DNA from: Motiliproteus sediminis
GTDB lineage: Bacteria; Pseudomonadota; Gammaproteobacteria; Pseudomonadales; Balneatricaceae
NCBI RefSeq assembly: GCF_017912535.1
Contig: NZ_JAERQK010000004.1
Span: forward strand, 62,001 to 126,000
Reading direction: 5' to 3'
Length of the DNA stretch: 64,000 bases
The position numbers and the translations under genes were made by a program. Each line of letters begins with the position of its first letter. Within the stretch, counting starts at the first letter, position 1. Positions 29,544-40,711 of this stretch are shown piece after piece. The notes under the pieces were generated by a model. The model made no database searches. It was given only the letters and a program-made list of their open reading frames with translations, and was not told the DNA's origin.

Positions 29544-30518
29544 CTAGATCACGCCAGCGCGCAGCAGGTCGTGCATGTTGATGGCGCCCACCGGGCGATT
29601 GTCATCGTCGACCACGATCAGGCCGTTGATCTTGAACTCCTCCATCATGTGCAGCGCTTCGGCGGCGAGCATCTCTTCGCTGGCAGTGCGGGCGTTACGG
29701 GTCATGATCTGGCTGATGGAGGTGCTTTGCAGGTCCAGTTGTTGATCCAGCGTACGGCGCAGGTCACCGTCGGTGAAAATGCCGGCGAGGATGCCGTCGG
29801 GGTTGACCACGGCGGTCATGCCCATCCCCTTGGCAGTGATCTCAAGCAGGGTATCGCGCAGCGAGGCATCCAGAGTGACTTGTGGCAGGCGCTCACCGAC
29901 ATGCATCAGCTCTTTGACCTTCAGCAGCAAGCGGCGGCCGAGGGCTCCGCCTGGGTGGGAGAAGGCGAAGTCTTCGGCGCTAAAGCCGCGCGCTTCAAGT
30001 AATGCCACCGCCAGCGCATCGCCCATTACCAGCGCCGCGGTAGTGCTGGAGGTCGGTGCCAGTCCTAGCGGACAGGCCTCCTCTTTGACCGCGACATTGA
30101 GGTTGGCGTCGGCGGCTTGCGACAGGGTGGACGCCGGGTTGCCGGTCATGCTGATCAGCGGCGCAGCAAGGCGTTTGATCAGCGGCAGCAGGGTGATGAC
30201 CTCTTCGGTTTTGCCGGAGTTGGAAAGCGCGATGACCACGTCGTTGGCGGTGATCATGCCCATGTCGCCATGGCTGGCTTCGCCCGGATGGACAAAGAAT
30301 GCCGGCGTACCGGTGCTGGCCAAAGTTGCGGCGATCTTGCGGCCGATATGGCCGGACTTGCCCATACCAGTGACTACCACGCGGCCGGTGCAGGACAGAA
30401 TCAGTTCGCAGGCACGGACAAAGTTGTGGTCCAGCAGTTGCTCCAGATCCTTGATTGCTTGGGTTTCCAACGCAATGGTGCGGGCGGCGGCGTGGAGCAG
30501 GTTGGCGGGCTCGGTCAT
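29544..30518 (-). CDS. kdsD: arabinose-5-phosphate isomerase KdsD
   Basis: 324 residues (E. coli 328): SIS domain (about 40-175, with VVTGMGKSGHIGRKIAATL) and two CBS domains (about 205-324). It converts ribulose-5-phosphate to arabinose-5-phosphate, the first committed sugar of Kdo synthesis. Followed by kdsC after 8 bases. Confidence 0.96.
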   Translation of the reverse strand: MTEPANLLHAAARTIALETQAIKDLEQLLDHNFVRACELILSCTGRVVVTGMGKSGHIGRKIAATLASTGTPAFFVHPGEASHGDMGMITANDVVIALSNSGKTEEVITLLPLIKRLAAPLISMTGNPASTLSQAADANLNVAVKEEACPLGLAPTSSTTAALVMGDALAVALLEARGFSAEDFAFSHPGGALGRRLLLKVKELMHVGERLPQVTLDASLRDTLLEITAKGMGMTAVVNPDGILAGIFTDGDLRRTLDQQLDLQSTSISQIMTRNARTASEEMLAAEALHMMEEFKINGLIVVDDDNRPVGAINMHDLLRAGVI

Positions 30519-30556
30519 CGGTCAGTCAGGGCTCGAAAATATAAGATCGGAGGGAC

Positions 30557-31522
30557 TCAGGGCGTGGCCATATAGTATAGCAAGGCCAGATAGGCTGAAT
30601 ACCCTAGCAGCAGGGCGCCGCCTTCGGCGCGTCCGACGCGGCCCTTGGTCAGCAGGTAGGAGAACAGCAGCAGCGCCAGAGTGAACAGCAGCATGGTGGC
30701 AAAATCGCGCCACAGAACCACCGACTCCATTGTCATTGGGGCGATCAGGCCTGGCAGCGGCATTACCGCCAGCAGGTTAAAGATATTGGAGCCGACCACG
30801 TTGCCGATGGCGATGTCGTGGTGTTTTTTGAGGGCGCTCATGACGGATGCTGCCAGCTCCGGCAGGCTGGTGCCGATGGCAACGATAGTCAGGCCGATAA
30901 CCAGGTCGCTGACGCCCATATGGGTGGCCACGGCAGAAGCCCCCCAGACCAGCAGGCGCGAACTGCCGGCCAGTAGAATCAAGCCCAGCACCACCCAAAA
31001 CAGCGCCTTGCGCAGCGGAATGTCCGGCAGTTCTTCCTCTTCGTGGGCAACTTCGTCGGCATTGGCGTAACGCTGGAAGCGGGCGAACAGGTAAAGCGAC
31101 AGAACCAGCCCGGCGATCAGCAGCAGGGCGTCCACCAGGCCCAGATAAAGATCCATCAGCACCAGTCCGGCGGCCAGGGTTACAGCCAGCAGCAGCGGCA
31201 GTTCTTTGCGCAGCAGTCCGGACTTGACCGGTAGCGGGGCGATCAGTGCGGTCACGCCCAGAACCAGGCCGATGTTGGCGATGTTGGATCCCAGCGCATT
31301 GCCGATGGCGAGGCCGCCGGCGCCGGTAGATGCGGCAATGGCGGAGACCAGCATTTCAGGCGCAGAGGTGCCAAGGGAAACCACGGTCAGGCCGATCAGC
31401 ATCGGCGACATTCCCAGGTTGCGGGCGGTGCCGGCGGCGCCGACTACAAAGCGGTCGGCGCTCCAGATCAGTACCAGAAACCCGCCGATGATGGCGAGGA
31501 TGGGGTAAAGCAGGGCTTCCAT
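30557..31522 (-). CDS. calcium/sodium antiporter (YrbG family)
   Basis: About 321 residues with two homologous halves of five membrane helices, each holding an alpha-repeat: VVSLGTSAPEMLVSAIA with GNALGSNIANIGLVLG, then IVAIGTSLPELAASVM with GNVVGSNIFNLLAV. These are the ion-binding repeats of the Ca/cation antiporter family. It heads the kdsD-kdsC-lptC-lptA-lptB series, as E. coli yrbG does, and diverges from mlaF. ATG at 31522 is chosen; the frame upstream to 31615 has no family match. Confidence 0.93.
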   Translation of the reverse strand: MEALLYPILAIIGGFLVLIWSADRFVVGAAGTARNLGMSPMLIGLTVVSLGTSAPEMLVSAIAASTGAGGLAIGNALGSNIANIGLVLGVTALIAPLPVKSGLLRKELPLLLAVTLAAGLVLMDLYLGLVDALLLIAGLVLSLYLFARFQRYANADEVAHEEEELPDIPLRKALFWVVLGLILLAGSSRLLVWGASAVATHMGVSDLVIGLTIVAIGTSLPELAASVMSALKKHHDIAIGNVVGSNIFNLLAVMPLPGLIAPMTMESVVLWRDFATMLLFTLALLLFSYLLTKGRVGRAEGGALLLGYSAYLALLYYMATP

Positions 31523-31639
31523 AGGAGTCTCGTCGGCCTTCAGGAGGCGGCTACTGTAATCACCGTATACCGGGGTTGCAAGGGGTGCCAGATCCGATTT
31601 TGTGCGTTGCGACACGGGCTACAGTTCGCAAATGACAAA

Positions 31640-31648
31640 TGCTATAGT
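31640..31648 (+). promoter_or_regulatory. candidate extended -10 promoter of the mla operon
   Basis: TGCTATAGT is an extended -10 element (TGnTATAnT) 51 bases before the mlaF ATG in the divergent cax/mlaF region. No convincing -35 box stands at 16-18 bases, which is common for extended -10 promoters. Confidence 0.45.
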
Positions 31649-31698
31649 GCGCGCTGATCTAGCCAACTTATCGTTTTCGCAGGGAATCCTCACCATAC

Positions 31699-32517
31699 AT
31701 GGATCAATCCAGCGACGCCATCGTCCGCATCCGGGGCCTTACCTTCCGCCGCGGCGAGCGCTACATTTTTAATGATGTCTCTTTCGACATCCCGCGCGGC
31801 CAAATCACTGCCGTGATGGGGCCGAGTGGTACCGGTAAAACCACACTGTTGCGTTTGATTGGAGGTCAGATCCGTCCTGATGCGGGCACCATCGAGGTGG
31901 ATGGCGCCAATATTCCTGATCTCAACCGGCGCGAGCTGTTCGACATCCGTGAGCGAATGGGGATGTTGTTTCAGTCGGGCGCGTTGTTTTCCGATCTCAG
32001 CGTGTTCGAAAACGTGGCTTTTCCGCTACGGGTTCATACCCGTTTGCCTGAAGATATGATTCGGGATCTGGTGCAGATCAAGCTGCAGTCGGTGGGGTTG
32101 CGCGGTGCGGTGAAATTGATGCCCAGCGAGTTGTCGGGCGGCATGGCACGCCGGGTCGCATTGGCGCGAGCGATCGCGCTTGATCCCGATATCATGATGT
32201 ACGACGAGCCCTTTACTGGCCAGGATCCTATCGCAATGGGGGTGTTGGTTAAACTGATCAAGTCGCTGAACCGTGCGCTGGGGCACAGTAGCATCGTGGT
32301 TTCCCATGACATTCAGGAGACCCTGAGTATCGCGGACTATATCTACCTGATCGCCGATGCCGAAGTGGTGGCGCATGGTACTCCGCACGATCTGCTGGCT
32401 GAAGAGTCCCCCAAGGTGAAGCAGTTCATGCAGGGCCTGCCGGATGGCCCGGTTCCCTTTCATTACCCGGCCGATGATTACCTGTCGTCGCTGCTTGATC
32501 CGGAGGTGCGCCGATGA
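31699..32517 (+). CDS. mlaF: phospholipid ABC transporter ATPase MlaF
   Basis: 272 residues (E. coli 269). Walker [11 protein letters not shown], signature [12 protein letters not shown] and Walker [14 protein letters not shown]. With MlaE, MlaD and MlaB it forms the inner-membrane complex that moves phospholipids between the membranes. First gene of mlaFEDCB, overlapping mlaE by 4 bases. Confidence 0.97.
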   Translation: MDQSSDAIVRIRGLTFRRGERYIFNDVSFDIPRGQITAVMGPSGTGKTTLLRLIGGQIRPDAGTIEVDGANIPDLNRRELFDIRERMGMLFQSGALFSDLSVFENVAFPLRVHTRLPEDMIRDLVQIKLQSVGLRGAVKLMPSELSGGMARRVALARAIALDPDIMMYDEPFTGQDPIAMGVLVKLIKSLNRALGHSSIVVSHDIQETLSIADYIYLIADAEVVAHGTPHDLLAEESPKVKQFMQGLPDGPVPFHYPADDYLSSLLDPEVRR

Positions 32518-33296
32518 TCGATCAGGTCCAGCGGCTGGGGCATGAAACTCTGTCGGTACTGGCGTCGTTGGGACGCTCAGGGATATTTTTGCTGCAATCC
32601 TTGTGGGCGTGGCCCAATCTGCGCACCGGATTCCCGTTGCTGATGAAGCAGCTGCACTCGGTGGGTGTGCTGTCGCTGGTGATTATTGTGGTTTCCGGTC
32701 TTTTTATCGGCATGGTGCTCAGTCTTCAGGGCTACACCATTCTGGTGGATTACGGCTCCGAGCAGGCAGTGGGGCAGATGGTCGCGCTCAGTTTGGTCCG
32801 GGAGTTGTCGCCGGTGGTCACGGCGCTGTTGTTTGCCGGCCGGGCGGGCTCCGCGCTCACTGCCGAGATCGGACTGATGAAAGCCACCGAGCAGCTCTCC
32901 AGCATGGAGATGATCGGTGTCGATCCGTTGCGTCGTATCGTTTCGCCGCGCTTCTGGGCCGGCTTCTATTCCCTGCCGCTGCTGTCGATGATTTTCAGCG
33001 TCGTCGGTGTCTGGGGGGGCGTTCTGGTCGGCGTCGAGTGGCTGGGCATCTACGAAGGGTCGTTCTGGGCCAACATGCAAGCTGCGGTGGATTTCCGTGA
33101 AGATGTGGTCAACGGCGTTATCAAAGCGATCGCCTTCGGCTTCGTGGTGACCTGGATTGCGGTGTTTCAGGGCTATGACTGCGTGCCAACGTCCGAAGGG
33201 ATCAGCAAGGCTACCACCAAGACGGTGGTTTACGCCTCGCTGGCTATTCTCGGTCTCGACTTCCTGCTGACCGCGCTTATGTTTGGAGATTTTTGA
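32514..33296 (+). CDS. mlaE: phospholipid ABC transporter permease MlaE
   Basis: 260 residues, identical to the E. coli length, with five or six membrane helices. The MlaE/YrbE core [20 protein letters not shown] and the cytoplasmic loop [20 protein letters not shown] are characteristic. ATG start overlaps the mlaF stop. Confidence 0.97.
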   Translation: MIDQVQRLGHETLSVLASLGRSGIFLLQSLWAWPNLRTGFPLLMKQLHSVGVLSLVIIVVSGLFIGMVLSLQGYTILVDYGSEQAVGQMVALSLVRELSPVVTALLFAGRAGSALTAEIGLMKATEQLSSMEMIGVDPLRRIVSPRFWAGFYSLPLLSMIFSVVGVWGGVLVGVEWLGIYEGSFWANMQAAVDFREDVVNGVIKAIAFGFVVTWIAVFQGYDCVPTSEGISKATTKTVVYASLAILGLDFLLTALMFGDF

Positions 33297-33298
33297 TC

Positions 33299-33757
33299 AT
33301 GCGAATTCGTACTCTGGAGATCGGGGTCGGAGCCTTTATTCTGGCTGGCTGTTTGGCGCTGGCGTTCCTTATCATCAACGTGAGCGGTTTGCGCGCATCC
33401 GCCGGGGCCGACACCTTTACCGTCTACGCCCGGTTCGAGAACGTTGGCGGGCTGACGGTGCGCTCCAAAGTCTCCATGTCCGGCGTTGTGATCGGGCAGG
33501 TGACCGATATCCGTATCGACCCGGATTATCTGCAGGCGCTGGTGGAGATGAAGATCGACAAGCGGGTGGACTACCTCACCACTGACAGTTCGGCGGCCAT
33601 TCTGACCGCAGGCCTGCTGGGCGAGAAGTATATTGGCATCACTCCGGGGGCGGATCTGGAAACCCTCAGCGACGGGGATACCATCAGCGATACCCAGTCC
33701 GCACTGGTGCTGGAAGAGTTGATAGGCAAGTTTCTGTTCAACAAAGTTAACGAGTAA
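33299..33757 (+). CDS. mlaD: phospholipid transport MCE protein MlaD
   Basis: 152 residues: N-terminal membrane anchor (GVGAFILAGCLALAFLII), then one MCE domain with VYARFENVGGLTVRSKVSMSG and GLLGEKYIGITPG. MlaD forms a hexameric ring on MlaE. Shorter than E. coli MlaD (183) because the C-terminal tail is reduced. ATG at 33299 has GGAG upstream; TTG at 33293 is in frame too. Confidence 0.95.
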   Translation: MRIRTLEIGVGAFILAGCLALAFLIINVSGLRASAGADTFTVYARFENVGGLTVRSKVSMSGVVIGQVTDIRIDPDYLQALVEMKIDKRVDYLTTDSSAAILTAGLLGEKYIGITPGADLETLSDGDTISDTQSALVLEELIGKFLFNKVNE

Positions 33758-33762
33758 TCGAT

Positions 33763-34401
33763 ATGAGTCTGTTACGAGCGATGACCGAGTGGCGCTCCTG
33801 CTGCGCCGCCTGTTTGCTGATGCTGGCGCTGCCGGCGTCGGCATCCTGGGATGATGCGCGGGCGGTGGTGGAGCAAGCCACCGGTGAGATGATGACGCTG
33901 TTGGCGGATCCGGCACTGCGCGATGAGGCCAACTTTGAGGCGCTATTCGCCGGCGTCGATCAGATCCTCACACCGGTGGTCGATTTCGAGGTGGTGTCTC
34001 GTGGTGTCATGGGCAAATATTATCGTCGCGCCACGCCCGCCGAGCAGCAGCGCTTTGCCGAGGTGTTTAAGGGTACCTTGATCAAGACCTACGCCAAGGC
34101 GCTGGCGGCGTTCCAGTTTGAGCGCTACGAGGTGGTTCCCAACCGTGCGCCGAGCAAGAAGCCGCACCAGCAACTGGTGCGCGTGGACGTCATCGACAGT
34201 AATGGTACCCGCTATGAGTTGGCGTATTTCATGGTGCGTGACGACAGCGGCTGGCGTCTGACCAACGTGGTGCTGGACGGTATCAACCTGCGTCAGGTGT
34301 TCCGCAACCAGTTTGCCGATGCTCTCAATACGCGCGGTGAGATCGGCGCGGTGATAGATGCGTGGGCTGATCTGGTAGATCAGCCGGGTAAAGAAACGTG
34401 A
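33763..34401 (+). CDS. mlaC: periplasmic phospholipid-binding protein MlaC
   Basis: 212 residues (E. coli 211). A signal peptide ends near LPASASW, followed by the Tol/MlaC fold with FEVVSRGVMGKYYRRATP and GWRLTNVVLDGINLRQVFRN. MlaC shuttles phospholipid between MlaA at the outer membrane and MlaD; no mlaA was seen here. Overlaps mlaB by 4 bases. Confidence 0.95.
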   Translation: MSLLRAMTEWRSCCAACLLMLALPASASWDDARAVVEQATGEMMTLLADPALRDEANFEALFAGVDQILTPVVDFEVVSRGVMGKYYRRATPAEQQRFAEVFKGTLIKTYAKALAAFQFERYEVVPNRAPSKKPHQQLVRVDVIDSNGTRYELAYFMVRDDSGWRLTNVVLDGINLRQVFRNQFADALNTRGEIGAVIDAWADLVDQPGKET

Positions 34402-34703
34402 CCATGGGGTCCGGCTTGCAGCTGCGGACTATCGATGCCCATCAGGCGCGTCTGGAAGGTGAGATCGATTTTGCCACCGTGGTCGCCGTTCGTGAGCAGG
34501 GTGAACAGCTGCTCCGTGAGGGCTCTGGTGAGCTGAGCTTTGACTTTGCCGGGGTGGTCCAGACCAACACTGCGGCGCTGACACTGTTACTGTGCTGGAA
34601 GCGTGCGGCGAGCGCCTGCGGCCGTGAACTGCGCTTCACTAACTTGCCGTCGGAACTGCACTCCATGGCGGCTGTCAGCGAACTCGAGGAACTGCTGCGC
34701 TAA
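34398..34703 (+). CDS. mlaB: STAS-domain protein MlaB
   Basis: 101 residues, a STAS fold with the conserved Thr in DFAGVVQTNTAALTLLL. It binds MlaF and is needed for assembly of the complex. GTG start inside the mlaC stop region. Confidence 0.9.
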   Translation: MTMGSGLQLRTIDAHQARLEGEIDFATVVAVREQGEQLLREGSGELSFDFAGVVQTNTAALTLLLCWKRAASACGRELRFTNLPSELHSMAAVSELEELLR

Positions 34704-34788
34704 CGGCCGCTTTTCGCCTTTTGCTGCGGTTTTCTATATTATTGGCCGCCTGACAGCACGGTCTAAGCGTTTATATTGGAGTGAATTG

Positions 34789-35031
34789 ATGCAAGCGGTT
34801 GAAGTGAAACAACTGGTTGAGTCGCAGCTGAGCGATTGTGAAGTGATCACCTCGGGTGAGGGCTGCGATTTCCAGATTACCGTTGTCGGTCGCCTGTTCG
34901 AAGGGCTGACCCCGGTCAAGAAACAGCAGCTGGTTTACGGTTGTCTGACCGAACAGATCTCCAGTGGCGCGATTCATGCTGTGACCATCAAAGCATACAC
35001 TCCCGAACAATGGCAGGCGCTCGGTCACTGA
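34789..35031 (+). CDS. ibaG: BolA-family protein IbaG
   Basis: 80 residues with the BolA fold: VKQLVESQLSDCEVITSGEG and the conserved end AIHAVTIKAYTPEQW. IbaG partners monothiol glutaredoxins in Fe-S handling. The position between mlaB and murA is the conserved one. An upstream open frame overlapping mlaB has no support; ATG at 34789 has TTGGAG before it. Confidence 0.94.
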   Translation: MQAVEVKQLVESQLSDCEVITSGEGCDFQITVVGRLFEGLTPVKKQQLVYGCLTEQISSGAIHAVTIKAYTPEQWQALGH

Positions 35032-35070
35032 CCGCGCCTCACGGAGCTGCCTGATGTGGCTCCGCTCTAA

Positions 35071-36345
<1,275 letters not shown>

Positions 36346-36367
36346 GTTTGAAGGTCTAACAATCCTC

Positions 36368-37024
36368 ATGAATCAACCGATCACCATCGCGCTGTCCAAG
36401 GGACGCATCCTCAAGGAAACGCTGCCGCTGCTCGCGGCGGCGGGTATCGAACCGGCTGAAGATATTAGCCAGAGCCGCAAGCTGATCTTCGATACCAACC
36501 ATGCGCATATCAAATTGTTGGTGATTCGGGCGACCGATGTGCCCACCTACGTCGAGTACGGTGCAGCGGATCTCGGCGTGGCCGGCAAGGATGTGTTGCT
36601 GGAACACGGCGCCAAAGGGCTATATGAACCGCTGGATCTGGAGATCTCCCGCTGTCGTCTGATGACCGCCGGCAAGGTGGGTGAACAGGTAGCGGGTCGG
36701 CGAATGAAGGTGGCAACCAAGTTCGTCAATGTGGCCAAAGCCTACTACGCCGAGCAAGGTGTTCAGGTGGATATCATCAAGCTCTACGGGGCAATGGAGC
36801 TGGCGCCGTTGATGGGGCTGGCGGACGAGATCGTCGATATTGTCGATACCGGCAACACCTTGCGTGCCAACGGGATGGAACCGCGTGAACTGATCGCGCC
36901 GATCAGTACCCGGCTGGTGGCGGGACAGGCGGCGACCAAGATGAAGCACGCCCAGATCCAGCCCATCATTGAACGCCTGCGCCAGGCGGTGGAGGCTGCG
37001 CGTACAGAGGAGGTATCGGTATGA
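36368..37024 (+). CDS. hisG: ATP phosphoribosyltransferase, short form HisG
   Basis: 218 residues, the HisG-S length (the E. coli long form has 299). [18 protein letters not shown] opens the protein, and [14 protein letters not shown] holds the PRPP-binding loop. The regulatory C-terminal domain of long HisG is absent. Short HisG is known to need HisZ as a partner; no hisZ is in this window. ATG at 36368 follows murA by 22 bases, and the frame upstream overlaps murA. Overlaps hisD by 4 bases. Confidence 0.95.
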   Translation: MNQPITIALSKGRILKETLPLLAAAGIEPAEDISQSRKLIFDTNHAHIKLLVIRATDVPTYVEYGAADLGVAGKDVLLEHGAKGLYEPLDLEISRCRLMTAGKVGEQVAGRRMKVATKFVNVAKAYYAEQGVQVDIIKLYGAMELAPLMGLADEIVDIVDTGNTLRANGMEPRELIAPISTRLVAGQAATKMKHAQIQPIIERLRQAVEAARTEEVSV

Positions 37025-38343
37025 GTGCTGAGCTGAATCTTCGCCGCCTGAACGCCGCAGATGCCGGCTTTGAGCGTAAGCTGGATCAACTGCTGGCCTG
37101 GGAGTCGGTTTCTGATCCCCAGGTCAACGCCATCGTCGACGAAGTGCTGGCGCGCGTGCGCAGCGACGGCGACAGCGCGGTGGTGGAATTCACCAATCGC
37201 TTTGATCGTCTTTCGGTCGACAGCATGGCAGCACTGGAGTTGGGCCGGGAGCGGCTGCAGGCTGCCCTCGACGGTCTGCCCGCCGAGCAGCGTCAAGCGC
37301 TGGAAACCGCCGCCAAGCGGGTTCGTAGCTACCATGAGCGTCAAAAGCAAAGCTCCTGGCAGTACCAGGAAGCGGACGGCACCTTGCTGGGCCAGCAGGT
37401 CACGCCGATGGACCGGGTGGGGATCTATGTGCCTGGAGGCAAGGCCTCTTACCCCTCGTCGGTGCTGATGAACGCGCTGCCGGCTAAAGTGGCCGGGGTG
37501 AAAGAGATTGTCATGGTGGTGCCCACGCCGGGTGGCGAGGTCAACGAGCTGGTGATGGCGGCCGCCGCGCTAGCGGGTGTCGATCGGGTATTCACCATTG
37601 GCGGGGCTCAGGCGGTTGCTGCACTGGCCTACGGTACCGCAACAGTACCTGCGGTCGACAAGATCGTCGGCCCCGGTAATATCTTCGTCGCCACCGCCAA
37701 ACGGGCGGTGTTCGGGGTAGTTGGGATCGACATGATCGCCGGACCGTCGGAGATTCTGGTGGTCTGCGATGGCCAGACCGACCCGGACTGGGTCGCCATG
37801 GACCTGTTCTCCCAGGCCGAGCATGACGAAAATGCCCAGTCGATTCTGGTGTGCCATGACAGCGCCTATCTGGATGCGGTTGAAGCCAGTATCGGCAAGC
37901 TGCTGCCCACCATGGAACGCGCCGAGATTATCGAGGCTTCATTGCGAGGTCGCGGTGCGCTGATCAAGGTCGATGACCTTGATCAGGCGGTGGCGATGAT
38001 AAACCGCATCGCGCCGGAGCATCTGGAGCTTTCGGTTGCCGACCCGCAAGCGCTGTTGCCGCAGATCCGTCATGCCGGTGCGATCTTTATGGGGCGTTAC
38101 ACCGCCGAAGCGCTGGGCGACTATTGTGCCGGGCCCAATCATGTTCTGCCGACCTCCGGCACGGCGCGCTTTTCATCGCCGCTGGGGGTGTATGACTTTC
38201 AGAAGCGCTCGTCGCTGATCCAGTTTTCCGCCCAGGGCGCTTCCGAGATGGGCAAGGTGGCGTCGGTGCTGGCACGGGGCGAAAGCCTGACGGCTCATGC
38301 CCGTTCAGCTGAATACCGTATTCTGCCCGAGGACAACGAATAA
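37021..38343 (+). CDS. hisD: histidinol dehydrogenase
   Basis: 440 residues (E. coli 434). Family motifs: [48 protein letters not shown] and the catalytic/zinc region [14 protein letters not shown]. It oxidises histidinol to histidine in two NAD-dependent steps. Start overlaps the hisG stop. Confidence 0.97.
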   Translation: MSAELNLRRLNAADAGFERKLDQLLAWESVSDPQVNAIVDEVLARVRSDGDSAVVEFTNRFDRLSVDSMAALELGRERLQAALDGLPAEQRQALETAAKRVRSYHERQKQSSWQYQEADGTLLGQQVTPMDRVGIYVPGGKASYPSSVLMNALPAKVAGVKEIVMVVPTPGGEVNELVMAAAALAGVDRVFTIGGAQAVAALAYGTATVPAVDKIVGPGNIFVATAKRAVFGVVGIDMIAGPSEILVVCDGQTDPDWVAMDLFSQAEHDENAQSILVCHDSAYLDAVEASIGKLLPTMERAEIIEASLRGRGALIKVDDLDQAVAMINRIAPEHLELSVADPQALLPQIRHAGAIFMGRYTAEALGDYCAGPNHVLPTSGTARFSSPLGVYDFQKRSSLIQFSAQGASEMGKVASVLARGESLTAHARSAEYRILPEDNE

Positions 38344-38344
38344 G

Positions 38345-39439
38345 ATGTCGACCCGCCCGCTCAGTCAGCGCGTTGAGGCGCTGGTTCGCCCTGAAATTCG
38401 CGCTTTGTCAGCCTACCACGTTCCACCGGCAGCCGGGTTGCTCAAGCTCGACGCGATGGAAAACCCCTACCAGTGGCCTGACCCGCTCAAGCGCCAGTGG
38501 CTGGATACCCTCAACGAGGTCAGCATCAACCGCTATCCAGAACCGGGTGCGGAGGCGGTCAAGGCCGGATTGCGTCAGGTGATGGGTGTGGCCGACGACT
38601 ATGAGGTGTTGCTCGGCAACGGCTCTGACGAAATTATTCAGCTGCTGGCTCTGGCGGTGACCGCGCCCGGACGTTCGATTTTGGCTCCGGAGCCCAGCTT
38701 TGTGATGTACCGCATGATCGGCACGTTTGTCGGCATGGAGTATATCGGTGTCCCCTTGGGCGATAACTTCGAACTCGATCTGGAGGCGATGCTGGCAGCG
38801 GTGAAAACCCACCAGCCGGCGCTGATCTTTCTGGCTCAGCCCAATAACCCCACCGGCAACCTGTTCGAGGAAGCCAAGGTGCGCGCTATTATCGAAGCGG
38901 CCGATGGCCTGGTGGTGCTGGACGAAGCCTACACCGCGTTTACCGATACTGACTCGCTGCCGCTGCTGGATGAATACGACAATCTGGTGGTGATGCGCAC
39001 GCTCTCCAAGGTGGGACTGGCCGGTCTGCGGCTCGGTCTCTTGATCGGCAAGCCTGAATGGCTGGGTGAACTGGATAAGCTGCGCCTGCCTTACAACATC
39101 AATGTGCTGACCCAGGCCAGCGCGGTGTTTGCGTTGCAGCACTTCGATGTGCTCAAGGCGCAGACCCGTCAGCTGCGTCAGGATCGCGAGCTGATGGTGG
39201 AGATGCTCCGCCAGATACCGGCTCTTGCCGTGTGGCCGAGCGAAGCCAACTTTGTGCTGGTACGCACGCCGGCCGGGCGCGCACGTGATATTTTCGAAGC
39301 CCTGAAGTTGCGCGGCATTTTGATCAAGGTGCTGGACGGCTCTCATCCGGCCCTGGCGGATTGTCTGCGGTTGACGGTCGGCAGTAGCGCGGAAAATGCC
39401 CGTTTGCTGGAAGAACTGGCGGCTATCCTCGACAGCTAA
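38345..39439 (+). CDS. hisC: histidinol-phosphate aminotransferase
   Basis: 364 residues, fold type I PLP enzyme. LAQPNNPTGN, VVLDEAYTAF and the PLP-Lys region MRTLSKVGLAGLRLG are visible. Follows hisD by one base. The hisG-hisD-hisC trio next to murA, apart from the other his genes, is the usual arrangement in Pseudomonas-type genomes. Confidence 0.96.
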   Translation: MSTRPLSQRVEALVRPEIRALSAYHVPPAAGLLKLDAMENPYQWPDPLKRQWLDTLNEVSINRYPEPGAEAVKAGLRQVMGVADDYEVLLGNGSDEIIQLLALAVTAPGRSILAPEPSFVMYRMIGTFVGMEYIGVPLGDNFELDLEAMLAAVKTHQPALIFLAQPNNPTGNLFEEAKVRAIIEAADGLVVLDEAYTAFTDTDSLPLLDEYDNLVVMRTLSKVGLAGLRLGLLIGKPEWLGELDKLRLPYNINVLTQASAVFALQHFDVLKAQTRQLRQDRELMVEMLRQIPALAVWPSEANFVLVRTPAGRARDIFEALKLRGILIKVLDGSHPALADCLRLTVGSSAENARLLEELAAILDS

Positions 39440-39479
39440 CGCTTAATTGTTGCCCTCCGCGTCGGACCCCGTGGCTGTC

Positions 39480-40628
39480 TCAGCCTTGGGGTCTTTGCCG
39501 TGGGCGATCGCCGATCAGTACGTCGATGGACCGGGTTTCACCGTTGCGCAAAATGGTCATCGCCATGGTCTCGCCGGGCATGGTGCGGGCGATCTGGTTC
39601 ATGGCCGTGCGCGAGTTTTCCACCGGTATATCGTCGATTTCGAGCAGAATGTCGCCCGGCTGCAGGCCCGCCTGATGCGCCGGGCTGTTACGGAAGATGC
39701 CGGCGATGATCAGACCGCGTTTCTCTTTCAGCCCGAAGGACTCGGCCAGTACCGGCGTCATCTCCTGTGCTTCAATGCCCAGCCAACCACGGACGACGCG
39801 ACCGTTGGCAAGGATATTGTCGGTGATGTTGCGGGCCAGATCCGAGGGGATGGCAAAGCCAATTCCTTGCGAGCCGCCGGAGCGGGAGAAGATGGCGGTG
39901 TTGAGTCCAATCATGTTGCCGTGAGCGTCGATCAGCGCGCCACCGGAGTTGCCGGGGTTGATCGCAGCATCGGTCTGGATAAAGTTTTCGTAAGTATTGA
40001 TGCCGAGTCGGTTACGCCCGGTGGCACTGACGATTCCCTGGGTGACCGTCTGCCCTACGCCAAAAGGGTTGCCGATGGCCAGCACCACATCGCCGATCTG
40101 CAGCTGTTCCGAGGTGCCGAGGGTGATGACCGGCAGGTCAGGCAGATTGATCCGCAGTACCGCGATATCGGTTTCGGGATCGGTGCCGATCACTTCGGCG
40201 GCGGTTTCACGTCCGTCGCGCAGCGCCACTAGGATGATATCGGCATCGGCGATGACATGATTGTTGGTCAGCAGGTAGCCCTGGGGGCTGATAATGACGC
40301 CGGAGCCCAGGCTAGCCTGGCTGTGTTCGTTGGGGGCCGGCTGGTCGCCGAAGAACTCGCGGAAATAGGGGTCCTGCAGCAGCGGGTTGGCGCTGTCTTC
40401 ATCGACCTCGCGGCGAGTATAGATGTTAACCACCGCGGGCGCGGCGCGGCGCACCGCGTCCGCGTATGAAACCGGCCCGCCGTTGCTCTGTCCGGCTGGC
40501 GGCGCAACGTACACCTCCACGGTTTTCAGGCGCGGGTTGATTCCCTCGGGAAACAGCGAGAGCATAACCAGCGCGACGATAACGCCTGCCGCGACCGGCC
40601 ATAGCAGCATGGAGGTGTATTTACGCAT
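39480..40628 (-). CDS. degS: DegS/AlgW-type periplasmic serine protease
   Basis: 382 residues: N-terminal membrane anchor (LLWPVAAGVIVALVMLSLF), trypsin-like domain with His in LTNNHVIAD, Asp in DPETDIAVLRI and Ser in PGNSGGALID, then a single PDZ domain (about 275-370, GWLGIEAQEM). One PDZ plus a membrane anchor marks DegS/AlgW, not DegP. Family role: it cuts the anti-sigma factor RseA/MucA when misfolded outer-membrane protein C-termini bind the PDZ. The position after hisC matches algW in Pseudomonas. Confidence 0.94.
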   Translation of the reverse strand: MRKYTSMLLWPVAAGVIVALVMLSLFPEGINPRLKTVEVYVAPPAGQSNGGPVSYADAVRRAAPAVVNIYTRREVDEDSANPLLQDPYFREFFGDQPAPNEHSQASLGSGVIISPQGYLLTNNHVIADADIILVALRDGRETAAEVIGTDPETDIAVLRINLPDLPVITLGTSEQLQIGDVVLAIGNPFGVGQTVTQGIVSATGRNRLGINTYENFIQTDAAINPGNSGGALIDAHGNMIGLNTAIFSRSGGSQGIGFAIPSDLARNITDNILANGRVVRGWLGIEAQEMTPVLAESFGLKEKRGLIIAGIFRNSPAHQAGLQPGDILLEIDDIPVENSRTAMNQIARTMPGETMAMTILRNGETRSIDVLIGDRPRQRPQG

Positions 40629-40711
40629 GACCCTACCGGTGGACCGAGCAAAGGGGTCATTATACGGATGCGGTTCGCAGGTGCGAAAAATTTTTCTGAC
40701 GGAGTTTGACC

